Shown: one piece after another, positions 42,637 through 50,683 of the stretch
Layout of the letters: every line of letters begins with the position of its first letter
Position numbering within the stretch: position 1 is the stretch's first letter
DNA from: DASSSQ01 sp963839285
Lineage (GTDB): Bacteria; Actinomycetota; Thermoleophilia; Gaiellales; Gaiellaceae
Reading direction: 5' to 3'
DNA: 64,000 bases
Assembly (NCBI GenBank): GCA_963839285.1
Contig: CAWIUN010000006.1
Location: 88,710-152,709 of the forward strand
The notes under the pieces: model-generated
Seen by the model: only the letters and a program-made list of their open reading frames with translations
Databases searched by the model: none
Told to the model about the DNA's origin: nothing
Translations under genes and position numbers: made by a program

Positions 42637-44084
42637 CGGAGCGCCCGCGTGTAGGCCCAGGCCGCGCGCAGCCCCGGCGGGCGCCAGGCGCCGAGCAGGA
42701 GCACGTAGGCGGCGAGGCCGATCGAGGCGGCCGGGATCGCCCCGAGCAGCGCGGCCGGCGGCACGAACGTGAGCGCCGCGAGGCCGCCGCAGGCGACCGC
42801 GGCGAGCGCGAGCCCGCGGACGACGCCGCCGAGCGCGCCGAGCGCGGCCAGGAGCGCGACGAGCACGAGCGCCGTCGTCAGCGCCAGCGCGCCGGCGATC
42901 CCCGGCAGGCCCGCCAGCTCGCGGCCCGCCCAGGCGGCACCCACCTGCGCGGCGAGCGCGGCGGCGGCGAGCGGCGGCAGCCAGCGAGCCCGGCCGCGCA
43001 CGAAGAGGAGCGGGAAGCTGACCGAGACGCCGACCGACGCGACCATCCAGGGCGCGAGGTAGACGACGAGCCGCCCGAGCTGCGCGCCGGTGCCGCCGCC
43101 GTACGCGGAGCCGAGCACGCGCCGCGCCACCTCCTCGCCCGCGAGCGCGAAGACCCCCGCGGCGGCGGCGACCACGGTCAGCGAGAGCCACGAGGCCGAG
43201 ACGACGTGCCGCGTCACCCGCTCCCGCACGAGGCCGTCGCGGGTCAGCGGCACGCTCGAGATCAGCGCGATCGAGCTCGCCGTCACCGCGACGAGGAAGG
43301 CCGCGATCAGGTACGCGTAGCTGAACGTGGTCGCGTCGCCCCGGTCGAGGCCGTTCGCGAAGCGGAAGGCGATCACGTAGAGCCCCTGGAGCGCGAACGG
43401 CAGCGTCACGCCCTCCGCCAGCTCCCGGAGCCGCCGCCCGAGCCCGCTCGTCTCGGGCAGCCCGATCCCGCCCCGGGCGGCGAGGACGGCGAGCGGCAGC
43501 CCGAGCGCGACCGCCCCGTTCAGCGCCAGCCCCCAGCCGAAGGCGACGACGCCGTGGCCGACGAGCGCGAGGATCAGCGCCAGCCCGGCGATCCCGCCGA
43601 CCCCGAAGCCGAGCGCGGCGACGTCGTAGTCGTCGAGCGCCGCGAGCGCGCTGGCCGCGACGCCGGCGAAGATCTGCGCGCCGGCCGCGGGCACGAGCCA
43701 GGGCAGGAGCTCGGCCGCCTGCGCCTGCGCGCCGCCGCCGCCCGTCAGCAGGCCCGCCGTCCAGTGCGGCGCCAGCGCGGCGACGAGGACGACGGGCACG
43801 ACCGGCAGCGCGAGCGCCGCCGCCCAGGCGCCGACCTCGGCCCCGAGCCGGCCGGCCGCGCGCGCCCGCGCGAACGGCGGCAGGACGACCACCCGCAGGG
43901 CCTGCGCGACGAGCACGAGCGCGAGGTAGAGCCCGTAGGCGGCGAAGAAGCCGTCCGTCTTTACACCGTGACCAAACTTGCGTGCCAGGATCGCACCGGC
44001 GACCGCCGCGGAGCCGCTGACGGCAGCCGTCGAGAGGCCCGTGACGAGGGCGCTCCGGCGGGCCGTGGGGGTACCCTTCCGCAA
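42633..44084 (-). CDS. MurJ-like MOP-superfamily lipid flippase
   Basis: About 483 residues and 12-14 membrane helices. The N-terminus SALVTGLSTAAVSGSAAVAG followed by AILARKFGHGVKTDGFFAAY matches the MurJ/MviN opening. Later: GDATTFSYAYLIAAFLVAV, VARRVLGSAYGGGTGAQLG, YLAPWMVASVGVSVSFPLLF. Would flip lipid-linked glycans to the outer face. TTG 44084 is the most likely start because an ATG at 44135 would run into the divergent gene; GGAGG lies just upstream of the TTG. The start is uncertain. Confidence 0.82.
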   Translation of the reverse strand: MRKGTPTARRSALVTGLSTAAVSGSAAVAGAILARKFGHGVKTDGFFAAYGLYLALVLVAQALRVVVLPPFARARAAGRLGAEVGAWAAALALPVVPVVLVAALAPHWTAGLLTGGGGAQAQAAELLPWLVPAAGAQIFAGVAASALAALDDYDVAALGFGVGGIAGLALILALVGHGVVAFGWGLALNGAVALGLPLAVLAARGGIGLPETSGLGRRLRELAEGVTLPFALQGLYVIAFRFANGLDRGDATTFSYAYLIAAFLVAVTASSIALISSVPLTRDGLVRERVTRHVVSASWLSLTVVAAAAGVFALAGEEVARRVLGSAYGGGTGAQLGRLVVYLAPWMVASVGVSVSFPLLFVRGRARWLPPLAAAALAAQVGAAWAGRELAGLPGIAGALALTTALVLVALLAALGALGGVVRGLALAAVACGGLAALTFVPPAALLGAIPAASIGLAAYVLLLGAWRPPGLRAAWAYTRALR

Positions 44085-44109
44085 ACCTCCGACAAGCTTA
44101 GGTGGGCCG

Positions 44110-45246
44110 ATGAACGACACGATCTGGAGCAGCACCGACGTCGAGGAGCTCAGGCGCGACTTCGGCGGCGTCTACGGCGGCCGCACCGTCGTCGTCACCG
44201 GCGCCGACGGCTTCATGGGCTCGCATCTGACGGAGGCGCTCGTCGAGCTGGGCGCCGACGTCGTCGCCTTCGTGCGCGCGACCTCGAGCGGGGCGCTCAA
44301 CAACATCGGCCACCTGCGCGCGGGGCTGACCGTCAAGTTCGCCGACCTGACCGACAAGAGCTCGATCGACTACCTCGTCAAGGAGCTGAAGGAGCGCGCC
44401 GACCGGCCGTACGTCTTCCACCTCGGCGCCCAGGCCCACGTCGGCGAGTCCTGGCACCGCCCCTACGAGACGTTCAACGCGAACGCGATCGGGACGCTGA
44501 ACCTGCTCCAGTCGATCGTCGACTACGGCCTCGAGATCGAGAAGTTCGACACGGCCGGCACCTCGGAGGAGTACGGGAACGTCCGCGAGGCGGTCGCGCA
44601 CCACCACGACTTCGACGCCGAGGGCGGGCTGATCCTGCACGAGCGCTCGCCGATCAACCCGAAGTCGATCTACGCGACCGCGAAGGTCGCCGCGGACTTC
44701 CTGACCATGAACTACCACGACGCGTTCGGGCTGCCCGCGGTCGTGACGCGGATGTTCAACAACTACGGGCCGCGCCAGAACCCGCGCTACGTGACCGGCA
44801 CGATCATCACGCAGGCGCTCACCCGCCCCGAGATCGAGCTCGGCGCGCTCGAGCCGCTGCGCGACTTCTGCTTCTGCACCGACGGGGTGCGCGGCCACCT
44901 GACCGTCGCCGCGCACGGCATCCCCGGCGACGTCTACGTCTACGGCCAGGGGACGAACATCTCGATGCGCGACTGGTGCGACCTGATCCTGCGGATCGGG
45001 CGCGAGGAGGGCTTCTGGGGCGAGGACCGGCACGTCGTCGTCGACGAGGGCCGGCTGCGGCCGGGCGTCACCGACGTGATGGCCCTGCGCGTCGGCTACG
45101 ACAAGCTCCACTCCGAGACCGGCTGGGAGCCGAAGGTGTCGTGGGAGGAGGGCGTCCGCCGGACGATCCGCTGGTACGCCGAGAACCGCGAGCGCTGGCT
45201 GGGCCGCGTCGACTGGCTGAACCCGAAGCGGGCGGCGACGCGGTGA
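44110..45246 (+). CDS. NAD-dependent nucleotide-sugar dehydratase/epimerase (extended SDR, GDP-mannose dehydratase group)
   Basis: 378 residues. VVVTGADGFMGSHLTEALVE (GxxGxxG), LTDKSSIDYLVKELKERA, VFHLGAQAHVGESWHRPYET, TAGTSEEYGNVREAVAHHHD (Thr/Glu of the dehydratase active site), SPINPKSIYATAKVAADFLT (Tyr and Lys), TRMFNNYGPRQNPRYVTGTI. Dehydratase rather than simple epimerase is favoured by TSEEYG. Co-translated with the GDP-fucose-synthase-like gene, so GDP-mannose is a sensible substrate (inference). ATG 44110 has AGGTGGG upstream. Confidence 0.85.
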   Translation: MNDTIWSSTDVEELRRDFGGVYGGRTVVVTGADGFMGSHLTEALVELGADVVAFVRATSSGALNNIGHLRAGLTVKFADLTDKSSIDYLVKELKERADRPYVFHLGAQAHVGESWHRPYETFNANAIGTLNLLQSIVDYGLEIEKFDTAGTSEEYGNVREAVAHHHDFDAEGGLILHERSPINPKSIYATAKVAADFLTMNYHDAFGLPAVVTRMFNNYGPRQNPRYVTGTIITQALTRPEIELGALEPLRDFCFCTDGVRGHLTVAAHGIPGDVYVYGQGTNISMRDWCDLILRIGREEGFWGEDRHVVVDEGRLRPGVTDVMALRVGYDKLHSETGWEPKVSWEEGVRRTIRWYAENRERWLGRVDWLNPKRAATR

Positions 45247-46163
45247 CGCGGGTCCTCGTCACGGGCGGCGGCGGCTTCGTCGGCTCGCACCTCGTCGAGC
45301 GGCTCCGCGAGGCAGGGGACGACCCGTTCGTCGCCCGGCGCCGCGACTTCGACCTGACGACCTGGGACGGCGCCGCCCGGCTCTTCGAGCAGGCCCGGCC
45401 CGAGCTCGTCTTCCACCTCGCGGCCGAGGTCGGCGGCATCGGCGCGAACCGCGCCAACCCGGGCCGCTACTGGTACGCGAACCTGATCATGGGCGCGCAC
45501 GTGCTCGAGCTCTCGCGCGTGCACGGGGTCGAGAAGGTCGTGATCGCCGGCACCGTCTGCTCCTACCCGAAGTTCACGCCGGTGCCGTTCCGCGAGGAGG
45601 AGCTCTGGAACGGCTACCCCGAGGAGACGAACGCGCCCTACGGCGTCGCCAAGAAGGCGGTGCTCGTCGGCGCGCAGGCCTACCGCGAGCAGTACGGCCT
45701 GCGCACGGCGTACGTCCTGCCCGCGAACCTGTACGGGCCGCGCGACAACTTCGACCTCGAGACCTCGCACGTGATCCCGGCGCTGATCCGGAAGATGCTC
45801 GAGGCGGACGGCGAGATCGTCCTCTGGGGCGACGGCTCTCCGAGCCGGGAGTTCCTCTACGTCGACGACTGCGTCGAGGGGCTGCTGCTCGCCGCCGAGC
45901 GCCACGACGGCCCCGAGCCGGTCAACCTCGGCACCGGCGTCGAGACCTCCATTCGCGACCTGGCCGAGACGATCGCCGACGTGACCGGCTTCGAGGGCGA
46001 GATCGTCTGGGACACGTCGATGCCGAACGGCCAGCCCCGCCGCAGCCTCGACGCGAGCCGCGCGAGGGAGCTCTTCGGCTTCGAGGCGCGGACGCCGCTC
46101 CGCGAGGGCCTCGAGCGGACGGTCGAGTGGTACCGCTCGGCGCGGCTCGTCCATGCCGGTTGA
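45243..46163 (+). CDS. fcl: GDP-L-fucose synthase-like epimerase/reductase
   Basis: 306 residues. VLVTGGGGFVGSHLVERLRE, DFDLTTWDGAARLFEQARPE, VFHLAAEVGGIGANRANPGR, VVIAGTVCSYPKFTPVPFRE (CSYPK), LWNGYPEETNAPYGVAKKAV (Tyr, Lys), ANLYGPRDNFDLETSHVIPA (the His used for epimerisation). Converts GDP-4-keto-6-deoxymannose to GDP-fucose or a close analogue. GTG overlaps the preceding stop. Confidence 0.85.
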   Translation: MTRVLVTGGGGFVGSHLVERLREAGDDPFVARRRDFDLTTWDGAARLFEQARPELVFHLAAEVGGIGANRANPGRYWYANLIMGAHVLELSRVHGVEKVVIAGTVCSYPKFTPVPFREEELWNGYPEETNAPYGVAKKAVLVGAQAYREQYGLRTAYVLPANLYGPRDNFDLETSHVIPALIRKMLEADGEIVLWGDGSPSREFLYVDDCVEGLLLAAERHDGPEPVNLGTGVETSIRDLAETIADVTGFEGEIVWDTSMPNGQPRRSLDASRARELFGFEARTPLREGLERTVEWYRSARLVHAG

Positions 46164-47838
46164 GGCGACACGCTCCCGCGCGCCCGCCACGATCGCGCAG
46201 CTACTCGGGCGGGCGAGAACGCGCGCGGGGCACCTCGTTGCCGCCGTCGAGCGGGTGCGGCCCGTCTACGTCCTCTTCGGCATCAGCGTCGCTGCCTGGG
46301 CTGCCACCGCGGCGCTTGCCCTGACGGCGCGGCACAACGGCTGGCTGTTCTACACCGGCGGGGATGCGAGCTACTACTGGACCGGCGCCGCCGGTCTCGT
46401 TCACCGCTGGGTTGCCGCCCCCGTGATCTCGTACGGCATCCCAGCGCTGCTCTGGCCGTTCGCCGCCGCCCTCGGAACGAACATGCTCGCCGGTCTGTCG
46501 ATTGCGATCCTGCTCCAGGTCGTTCTCCTGACGCCGCTCCTCCTCGCTGCGCTCTACCGGCTCGGGGCCTACTTCGGGGGCCCGGTGCTCGGCTACGTCG
46601 CCGCCTGCGGGTGGGTCGCGGCGCCGTTCCTGGCGCTCGGGTACTTCTCGCGCGGCTTTCGGCCAGACATCCACAACCTCGTCGTCCCGAACACGCTCGG
46701 GCTCACCCTGCTCGGCGACTTCACCTCACTCGTCTGCGTCACCGTCGCGGCAGCGCTGATCGTCCGCAGCTTCGAGCGGCCGGGCTGGAACGACGTCCTG
46801 CTCGCAGGCCTCGTCACCGGTTTCGCGATCGGGGTGAAGCCGTCGAACGGCGTCTTCCTGCCCGCGCCGCTGCTCGGGCTCGTCGTCGCGCGCCGCCTAC
46901 GACAGGTTCCCGCGTTCGTCGTGGCGATGCTCCCCGCGGTGGTGACGTTGACTGTCTGGAAGCGGATCGGCGTCGGCTACGTACCGGCGCTCGCTCTCGG
47001 CGACACGCACCTCGCGGCGGGCTCATCCGTCGCGATGCCCCCGGTGGCGTCGCTGGGCCAGTACCTGCCGTTCGACTGGGCCACGTTCCACGACAACCTG
47101 CTCGAACTGCGTGAGGTCGGGTGGAGCGTGCTGATCCTCGAGTGGGCGTCGGTCGCAGGCGCGATCGCGCTGATCCGACGTGCTCCCGCCGCCGGCGTCC
47201 TCGTGTCGACCTGGTTCTTCTCCTACGTCCTGCTGAAGGGCGGCGCCCAGGGGAAGGCCGACGTGATGCAGACGAACTTCTTCCGGCTGATCGAGCCGGC
47301 ATACCCCGCGCTCGTCCTGCTGGCGGCTGGGCTGGTCCTCCTCGTGCCGACCTGGGGTCGGCGCCGCGCCGGGCCCGTGCGGGCGGCTGCCCGGCCGGGC
47401 CGTCCTACCCCGACGGTCGTGCTCGCGACCGTCGTCCTCGCGCTGTATCCGCTCGCCATCGTCGGGATCGCATCTGCGGCGCCGCGCGACCGCTTCGTCA
47501 ACGACGAGCAGCACAACCAGAGCGTGCCCGTGACCTCCTCCCTCGACCTCCACGTCAACCGGACTGCCCGCGGCAGCCGCCTCACGTGGCAGCGGCCGGC
47601 CGTGGGTGCGACGCACGTCTCCTTTCGCGTCTACCGTGCTCCCGGGCCGGGCTGCGACCACCACGAGCAAGGGGCGCAGAACTGCATCCTGCGGATGGCG
47701 CAGGTCGCAACCGTGCGACGCACTACGTGGACTGACGGCCGCCGCGGCAACGCCACCTACCGCGTCGCGGTCGTCGCCGACGAGCATGCCGATCGCATCG
47801 GCGGCGACCTGATCGTGATCACCCCGCCTCGCCCGTGA
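46153..47838 (+). CDS. Multi-pass membrane protein (GT-C-like) with C-terminal beta domain, atypical composition
   Basis: 561 residues with 10-11 membrane segments between residues 40 and 450. An extracytoplasmic loop, FYTGGDASYYWTGAAGLVHR, has an Asp in the place of the GT-C acidic residue. After the last helix comes a fibronectin-like domain, RTARGSRLTWQRPAVGATHV then SFRVYRAPGPGCDHH, with a probable disulfide. ATG overlaps the end of fcl by 11 bp. Codons ending in T or A (GCT, CTT, CGT, GTT) are clearly more frequent than in flanking genes, a sign of different origin. Function uncertain. Confidence 0.7.
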   Translation: MPVEATRSRAPATIAQLLGRARTRAGHLVAAVERVRPVYVLFGISVAAWAATAALALTARHNGWLFYTGGDASYYWTGAAGLVHRWVAAPVISYGIPALLWPFAAALGTNMLAGLSIAILLQVVLLTPLLLAALYRLGAYFGGPVLGYVAACGWVAAPFLALGYFSRGFRPDIHNLVVPNTLGLTLLGDFTSLVCVTVAAALIVRSFERPGWNDVLLAGLVTGFAIGVKPSNGVFLPAPLLGLVVARRLRQVPAFVVAMLPAVVTLTVWKRIGVGYVPALALGDTHLAAGSSVAMPPVASLGQYLPFDWATFHDNLLELREVGWSVLILEWASVAGAIALIRRAPAAGVLVSTWFFSYVLLKGGAQGKADVMQTNFFRLIEPAYPALVLLAAGLVLLVPTWGRRRAGPVRAAARPGRPTPTVVLATVVLALYPLAIVGIASAAPRDRFVNDEQHNQSVPVTSSLDLHVNRTARGSRLTWQRPAVGATHVSFRVYRAPGPGCDHHEQGAQNCILRMAQVATVRRTTWTDGRRGNATYRVAVVADEHADRIGGDLIVITPPRP

Positions 47839-48563
47839 GGGCACGTCCGCGGACGTCGTCCGGGCGATCGCGCGCGACCGCCGGACGAGCCGCCGCGGAG
47901 GCCGCGAACGCCGCGACGAGCCTGTCGCCTGGACGACGACCGAGCAGAGCCGACCGGGGGCGGGAGCGTCCGACGAGCTCGATTGCCATCCCCGGCACCC
48001 AGGTCGTCCGGTAGAAGCCGAGCCGGTCGGCCGCGAGCAGAGCGACGAGCCGAGGAAGCACGAGCCCCGCGAAGTGCTGGTAGTGACCGAGGTCGCCCGG
48101 ATGTGCCGAGGTGCGGAGCCCGCCGTGCGTCGCCGCGGCACGCCGCCGAAGACAGCGCCGGCAGCACCCGCTTCGAGCACCAGACCGCGGGGCTGCGGGC
48201 GCAAGTCAGGGTTGGGCTCTCCCGCCCCAGCCGCTCCTCGAGCAGCGCCAGCCGCTGCGCCAGGATCGTGTTCTGGTCGGAGAGGCGCGAGATCACGGTC
48301 GAGTAGTGCAGCAGCACCGCGAGGATGAAGACGACCCCGACCGCGAAGAGGACGGCCGGCGGGTAGGTCTCGACGCCGACCCAGCCGGCGATCGTGTTCA
48401 GGCCGCCGCGCCAGAGGGACAGCGCCAGCAGGACGACCCCGCTCGCGAGCCAGAGCAGGGCGTAGCGCTCGCGCAGCCGCCGCGAGCGGATCAGCTCGAA
48501 GATCACGAGCAGGAAGAGCAGCGAGGCGATCGCGCCGGCGATCGAGACCTTCAGCGGCGTCAC
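47757..48563 (-). CDS. DUF2304 membrane protein, intact head and aberrant tail
   Basis: As read, 268 codons, but only the first 118 or so look like protein. These are MTPLKVSIAGAIASLLFLLV, RLRERYALLWLASGVVLLAL, YPPAVLFAVGVVFILAVLLH and SDQNTILAQRLALLEERL, i.e. three helices then a coiled coil, the complete DUF2304 plan. After about 48210 the frame turns to arginine/alanine-rich text without helix or domain. DUF2304 genes usually sit next to DPM-like glycosyltransferases, as here. GTG overlaps the stop of that gene. The tail was probably acquired at a rearrangement. Confidence 0.6.
   Translation of the reverse strand: MTPLKVSIAGAIASLLFLLVIFELIRSRRLRERYALLWLASGVVLLALSLWRGGLNTIAGWVGVETYPPAVLFAVGVVFILAVLLHYSTVISRLSDQNTILAQRLALLEERLGRESPTLTCARSPAVWCSKRVLPALSSAACRGDARRAPHLGTSGRPRSLPALRGARASSARRSARGRPARLLPDDLGAGDGNRARRTLPPPVGSARSSSRRQARRGVRGLRGGSSGGRARSPGRRPRTCPHGRGGVITIRSPPMRSACSSATTATR
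47819..48130 (-). pseudogene. Gene remnant downstream of DUF2304
   Basis: In a third frame, text with real-protein character appears without a start: TSAHPGDLGHYQHFAGLVLP, RLVALLAADRLGFYRTTWVP, GMAIELVGRSRPRSALLGR, ending at a stop at 47819. It looks like the last 90-100 residues of a lost enzyme (possibly a methyltransferase or glycosyltransferase end; not identifiable). Composition matches the atypical gene at 46153 rather than the operon to its right. Confidence 0.4.
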
Positions 48564-49312
48564 GGGACCGCCCGCCGCCTGAAGACGCCGACGAAGAGCG
48601 CCAGCAGCACCTTGACCATGTAGTAGATCGAGCGGAGCGCCGTGATCGAGGAGCGGCCGTGCTCGCGCTCGCGCATCGTCACCGGCACCTCCGTCAGCCG
48701 CAGCCGGTGCTTGAACACCATCACCGTCGCCTCGACCTCGGGGTAGTCGTGCGGGTAGTCGCGGGCGAAGAGGGCGATCCCGGCGCGGTTCAGCGCCTGG
48801 AAGCCGGAGGTCGTGTCGGTGACGCGCTGGCCGACGAGGGCCGAGACGGTCCAGGCGAGGATGCGGATGCCGACCCGCCGCGTCGCCGACGAGCGGTAGC
48901 CGCCGCCGCCGGTGAAGCGCGAGCCGACGGCGATGTCGGCCTCGCCGGCGAGCACCGGCTCGAGCACCGCGCCGAGCTGGCCGGGATCGTGCTGGCCGTC
49001 GCCGTCGCAGCGCACCGCGAGGTCGTAGCCGTGCTCGAAGGCGAAGCGGAAGCCGGTCTGGACGGCGCCGCCGATCCCGAGGTTGAAGGGGAGCCGCAGC
49101 ACGTGCGCGCCCTTCGCGCCGGCGGCGTCGGCGGTGGCGTCGGTCGAGCCGTCGTCGACGACGACGACGTCGAGGCCCGGGTCGAAGGCGCGGATCTCGT
49201 CGATCACGCGCCCGACCGAGCCCTGCTCGTTGAAGGCGGGCACGATCGCGCAGCGCCGCAGCCCGCGCAGCCGCGGGTCGGCGCGCGCCGCGCTCTCGAG
49301 CACCTCAGCCAC
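48560..49312 (-). CDS. DPM1-like family 2 glycosyltransferase
   Basis: 250 residues. CAIVPAFNEQGSVGRVIDEI, VVVVDDGSTDATADAAGAKG, VLRLPFNLGIGGAVQTGFRF, LAVRCDGDGQHDPGQLGAVL (DGDGQ metal site), IAVGSRFTGGGGYRSSATRR, TDTTSGFQALNRAGIALFAR, EVPVTMREREHGRSSI. Makes a polyprenyl-phosphate sugar. Membrane attachment is probably through the last helix and the neighbouring DUF2304 protein. GTG 49312; short gap to the upstream gene. Confidence 0.9.
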   Translation of the reverse strand: MAEVLESAARADPRLRGLRRCAIVPAFNEQGSVGRVIDEIRAFDPGLDVVVVDDGSTDATADAAGAKGAHVLRLPFNLGIGGAVQTGFRFAFEHGYDLAVRCDGDGQHDPGQLGAVLEPVLAGEADIAVGSRFTGGGGYRSSATRRVGIRILAWTVSALVGQRVTDTTSGFQALNRAGIALFARDYPHDYPEVEATVMVFKHRLRLTEVPVTMREREHGRSSITALRSIYYMVKVLLALFVGVFRRRAVP

Positions 49313-49320
49313 CCGTGACC

Positions 49321-50530
49321 TCAGCCAACGGGCACCTCGTCGGCGACGCCGAGCAGCGCGAGCAGCTGCCGGGCGCGGTGGACGTAGGTGTGCTCGTCGA
49401 GCACCCGCTCGCGCGCGCGGCGGCCGAGCTCCTCCGCCTGGGCCGGGATCGGCGAGCAGCTCGCGGTAGGCGGCCGTCGCCTCCTCGGCGCTCGAGACGA
49501 CGCGCAGCTCGCCGCCCGGCTCGAACCAGCGCTCGATGCCCTCGTACGGGTTCGAGACGATCGCGGCGCCCGCGGCGGCGAGCTCGAACGGCCGCGCGGT
49601 CGCCGACGCGTAGACGCTCGCGTGCGAGTGGCGCGTGATGCAGAGGTTGACCCGGGCCGCCGAGATCGCCCGCGAGAAGGCGTTGAAGGGGACGTCGCCG
49701 ACGAGCCGGGCCCTGCCGGTGTCGCCCCGGAAGTCCCGGCCGCCCAGCGCGAAGTCGACGTCGGGGAGCGCCCGGCTCGGCTCGCCGACCATCGCGGCCA
49801 GCCAGTCGCGGCGGAACTTGTCGCCGTAGCCGTAGAAGAAGACGTCCGTCTCCTTCTCGACCGGCCGCGGCGAGAAGAACTCCGGGTCGGCGCCCCAGAA
49901 GACCGCCTCCGCGCGGCGGGCGCCGAGCTCGCGCAGCCGCTCGAGCCCGCCCTCGGAGTTCGAGACGACGAGGTCGTACTCGCCCGGGTCGGCGCCGTGG
50001 TAGTAGTTGAAGCCGGTGTCCATGCCGCCGAACTCCGGCAGGCTCATCGGCACGTCGCCGTCGTAGAAGACGACCGGGACGCCGAAGCGCTCGCGCAGCG
50101 CGGTCGGGATCCCGCGAAGGTGCGCCATCGGCACCGTGAAGACGATCACCGCGTCCGGCCGCTCGCGCTCGACCAGGCGCTCGAGGTGCCGCTGCCAGCG
50201 CGGGGTGACCCAGCGCCAGATCAGCTCGCGCGTGGCCCGGTCGCCGAGCGTGTCCTCGGGGTGCTCCTCGGCGCGGCGCAGGTAGCGGTCGCCCTTCAGC
50301 CGCGCGACCGCGTCGCGCAGCGCGGCGTACGACTCGCCCTCGCGGTAGGTCGGGTTCGGCGCCACGCGCCACCACGGCGACTCGACGGGCCGGCCGCGGT
50401 ACGGGGTGACCACCAGGTCGCAGCCGGCCTCGTACATCCCCTTCCACAGCTGCCACCACGCGGGCGTGCAGCCGTAGCGGAAGTCGAGGTCGACCGCGGA
50501 GGCGACGGCGAGGAGCTTGGGCGCCTTCAC
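49321..50530 (-). CDS. CgeB/GT-B-like glycosyltransferase (one frame break)
   Basis: About 402 residues. LLAVASAVDLDFRYGCTPAW, DAVIVFTVPMAHLRGIPTAL, VVFYDGDVPMSLPEFGGMDT, YDLVVSNSEGGLERLRELGA, DVFFYGYGDKFRRDWLAAMV, VNLCITRHSHASVYASATAR followed by PFELAAAGAAIVSNPYEGIE: the C-terminal arrangement of CgeB/spore-coat-type transferases. An extra base near 49447; the corrected end is ARQLLALLGVADEVPVG. The promoter region holds two palindromes (50556, 50574). Confidence 0.8.
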
Positions 50531-50555
50531 GGCACGTCAGTGTGGCACAGCCGCG

Positions 50556-50569
50556 TTACGGCGCCGTAA
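50556..50569. promoter_or_regulatory. Perfect 14-bp palindrome upstream of the CgeB-like gene
   Basis: TTACGGCGCCGTAA, centred about 33 bp before the GTG at 50530. One arm differs by a single base from the repeat at 39757. Candidate operator. Confidence 0.45.
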
Positions 50570-50573
50570 GCAC

Positions 50574-50588
50574 GTGACGATTCGTCAC
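50574..50588. repeat. GTGAC-N5-GTCAC palindrome, intergenic copy
   Basis: GTGACGATTCGTCAC, a perfect inverted repeat (GTGACGA/TCGTCAC), followed by AAGG as in the coding copies. It lies 4 bp beyond the 14-bp palindrome in the gap between the WbaP-like and CgeB-like genes. Confidence 0.65.
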
Positions 50589-50648
50589 AAGGTCGGGACG
50601 CGGCAGGTCAGCACGCGGTGGGTCGGGTCGCGCAGGTCGAATCGCGCC

Positions 50649-50680
50649 AGGTCGGGTCGGCGCCGGGTCGGGTCGGCGCC
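50649..50680. repeat. Two 16-bp direct repeats after the WbaP-like gene
   Basis: GGTCGGGTCGGCGCC occurs twice back to back, with a partial, diverged third unit to the left (GGTCGGGTCGCGC). On the minus strand it starts 3 bp past the stop at 50684 and could fold (GGCGCC cores), perhaps as a weak terminator. Confidence 0.4.
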
Positions 50681-50683
50681 GGG

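Noticed and set aside
44085..44135. ATG 44135 as start of the MurJ-like gene
   Set aside because: It would add residues (MLLQIVSFIGPPKLVG) that lack homologue character and would overlap the start and ribosome-binding site of the divergent dehydratase gene.
46153..48215. An insertion sequence or phage remnant
   Set aside because: Despite atypical composition I see no transposase, integrase, terminal inverted repeats or target-site duplication.
50649..50680. A classical rho-independent terminator after the WbaP-like gene
   Set aside because: The repeats can fold through GGCGCC cores but there is no T-tract and the stems are short, so they are listed only as direct repeats.
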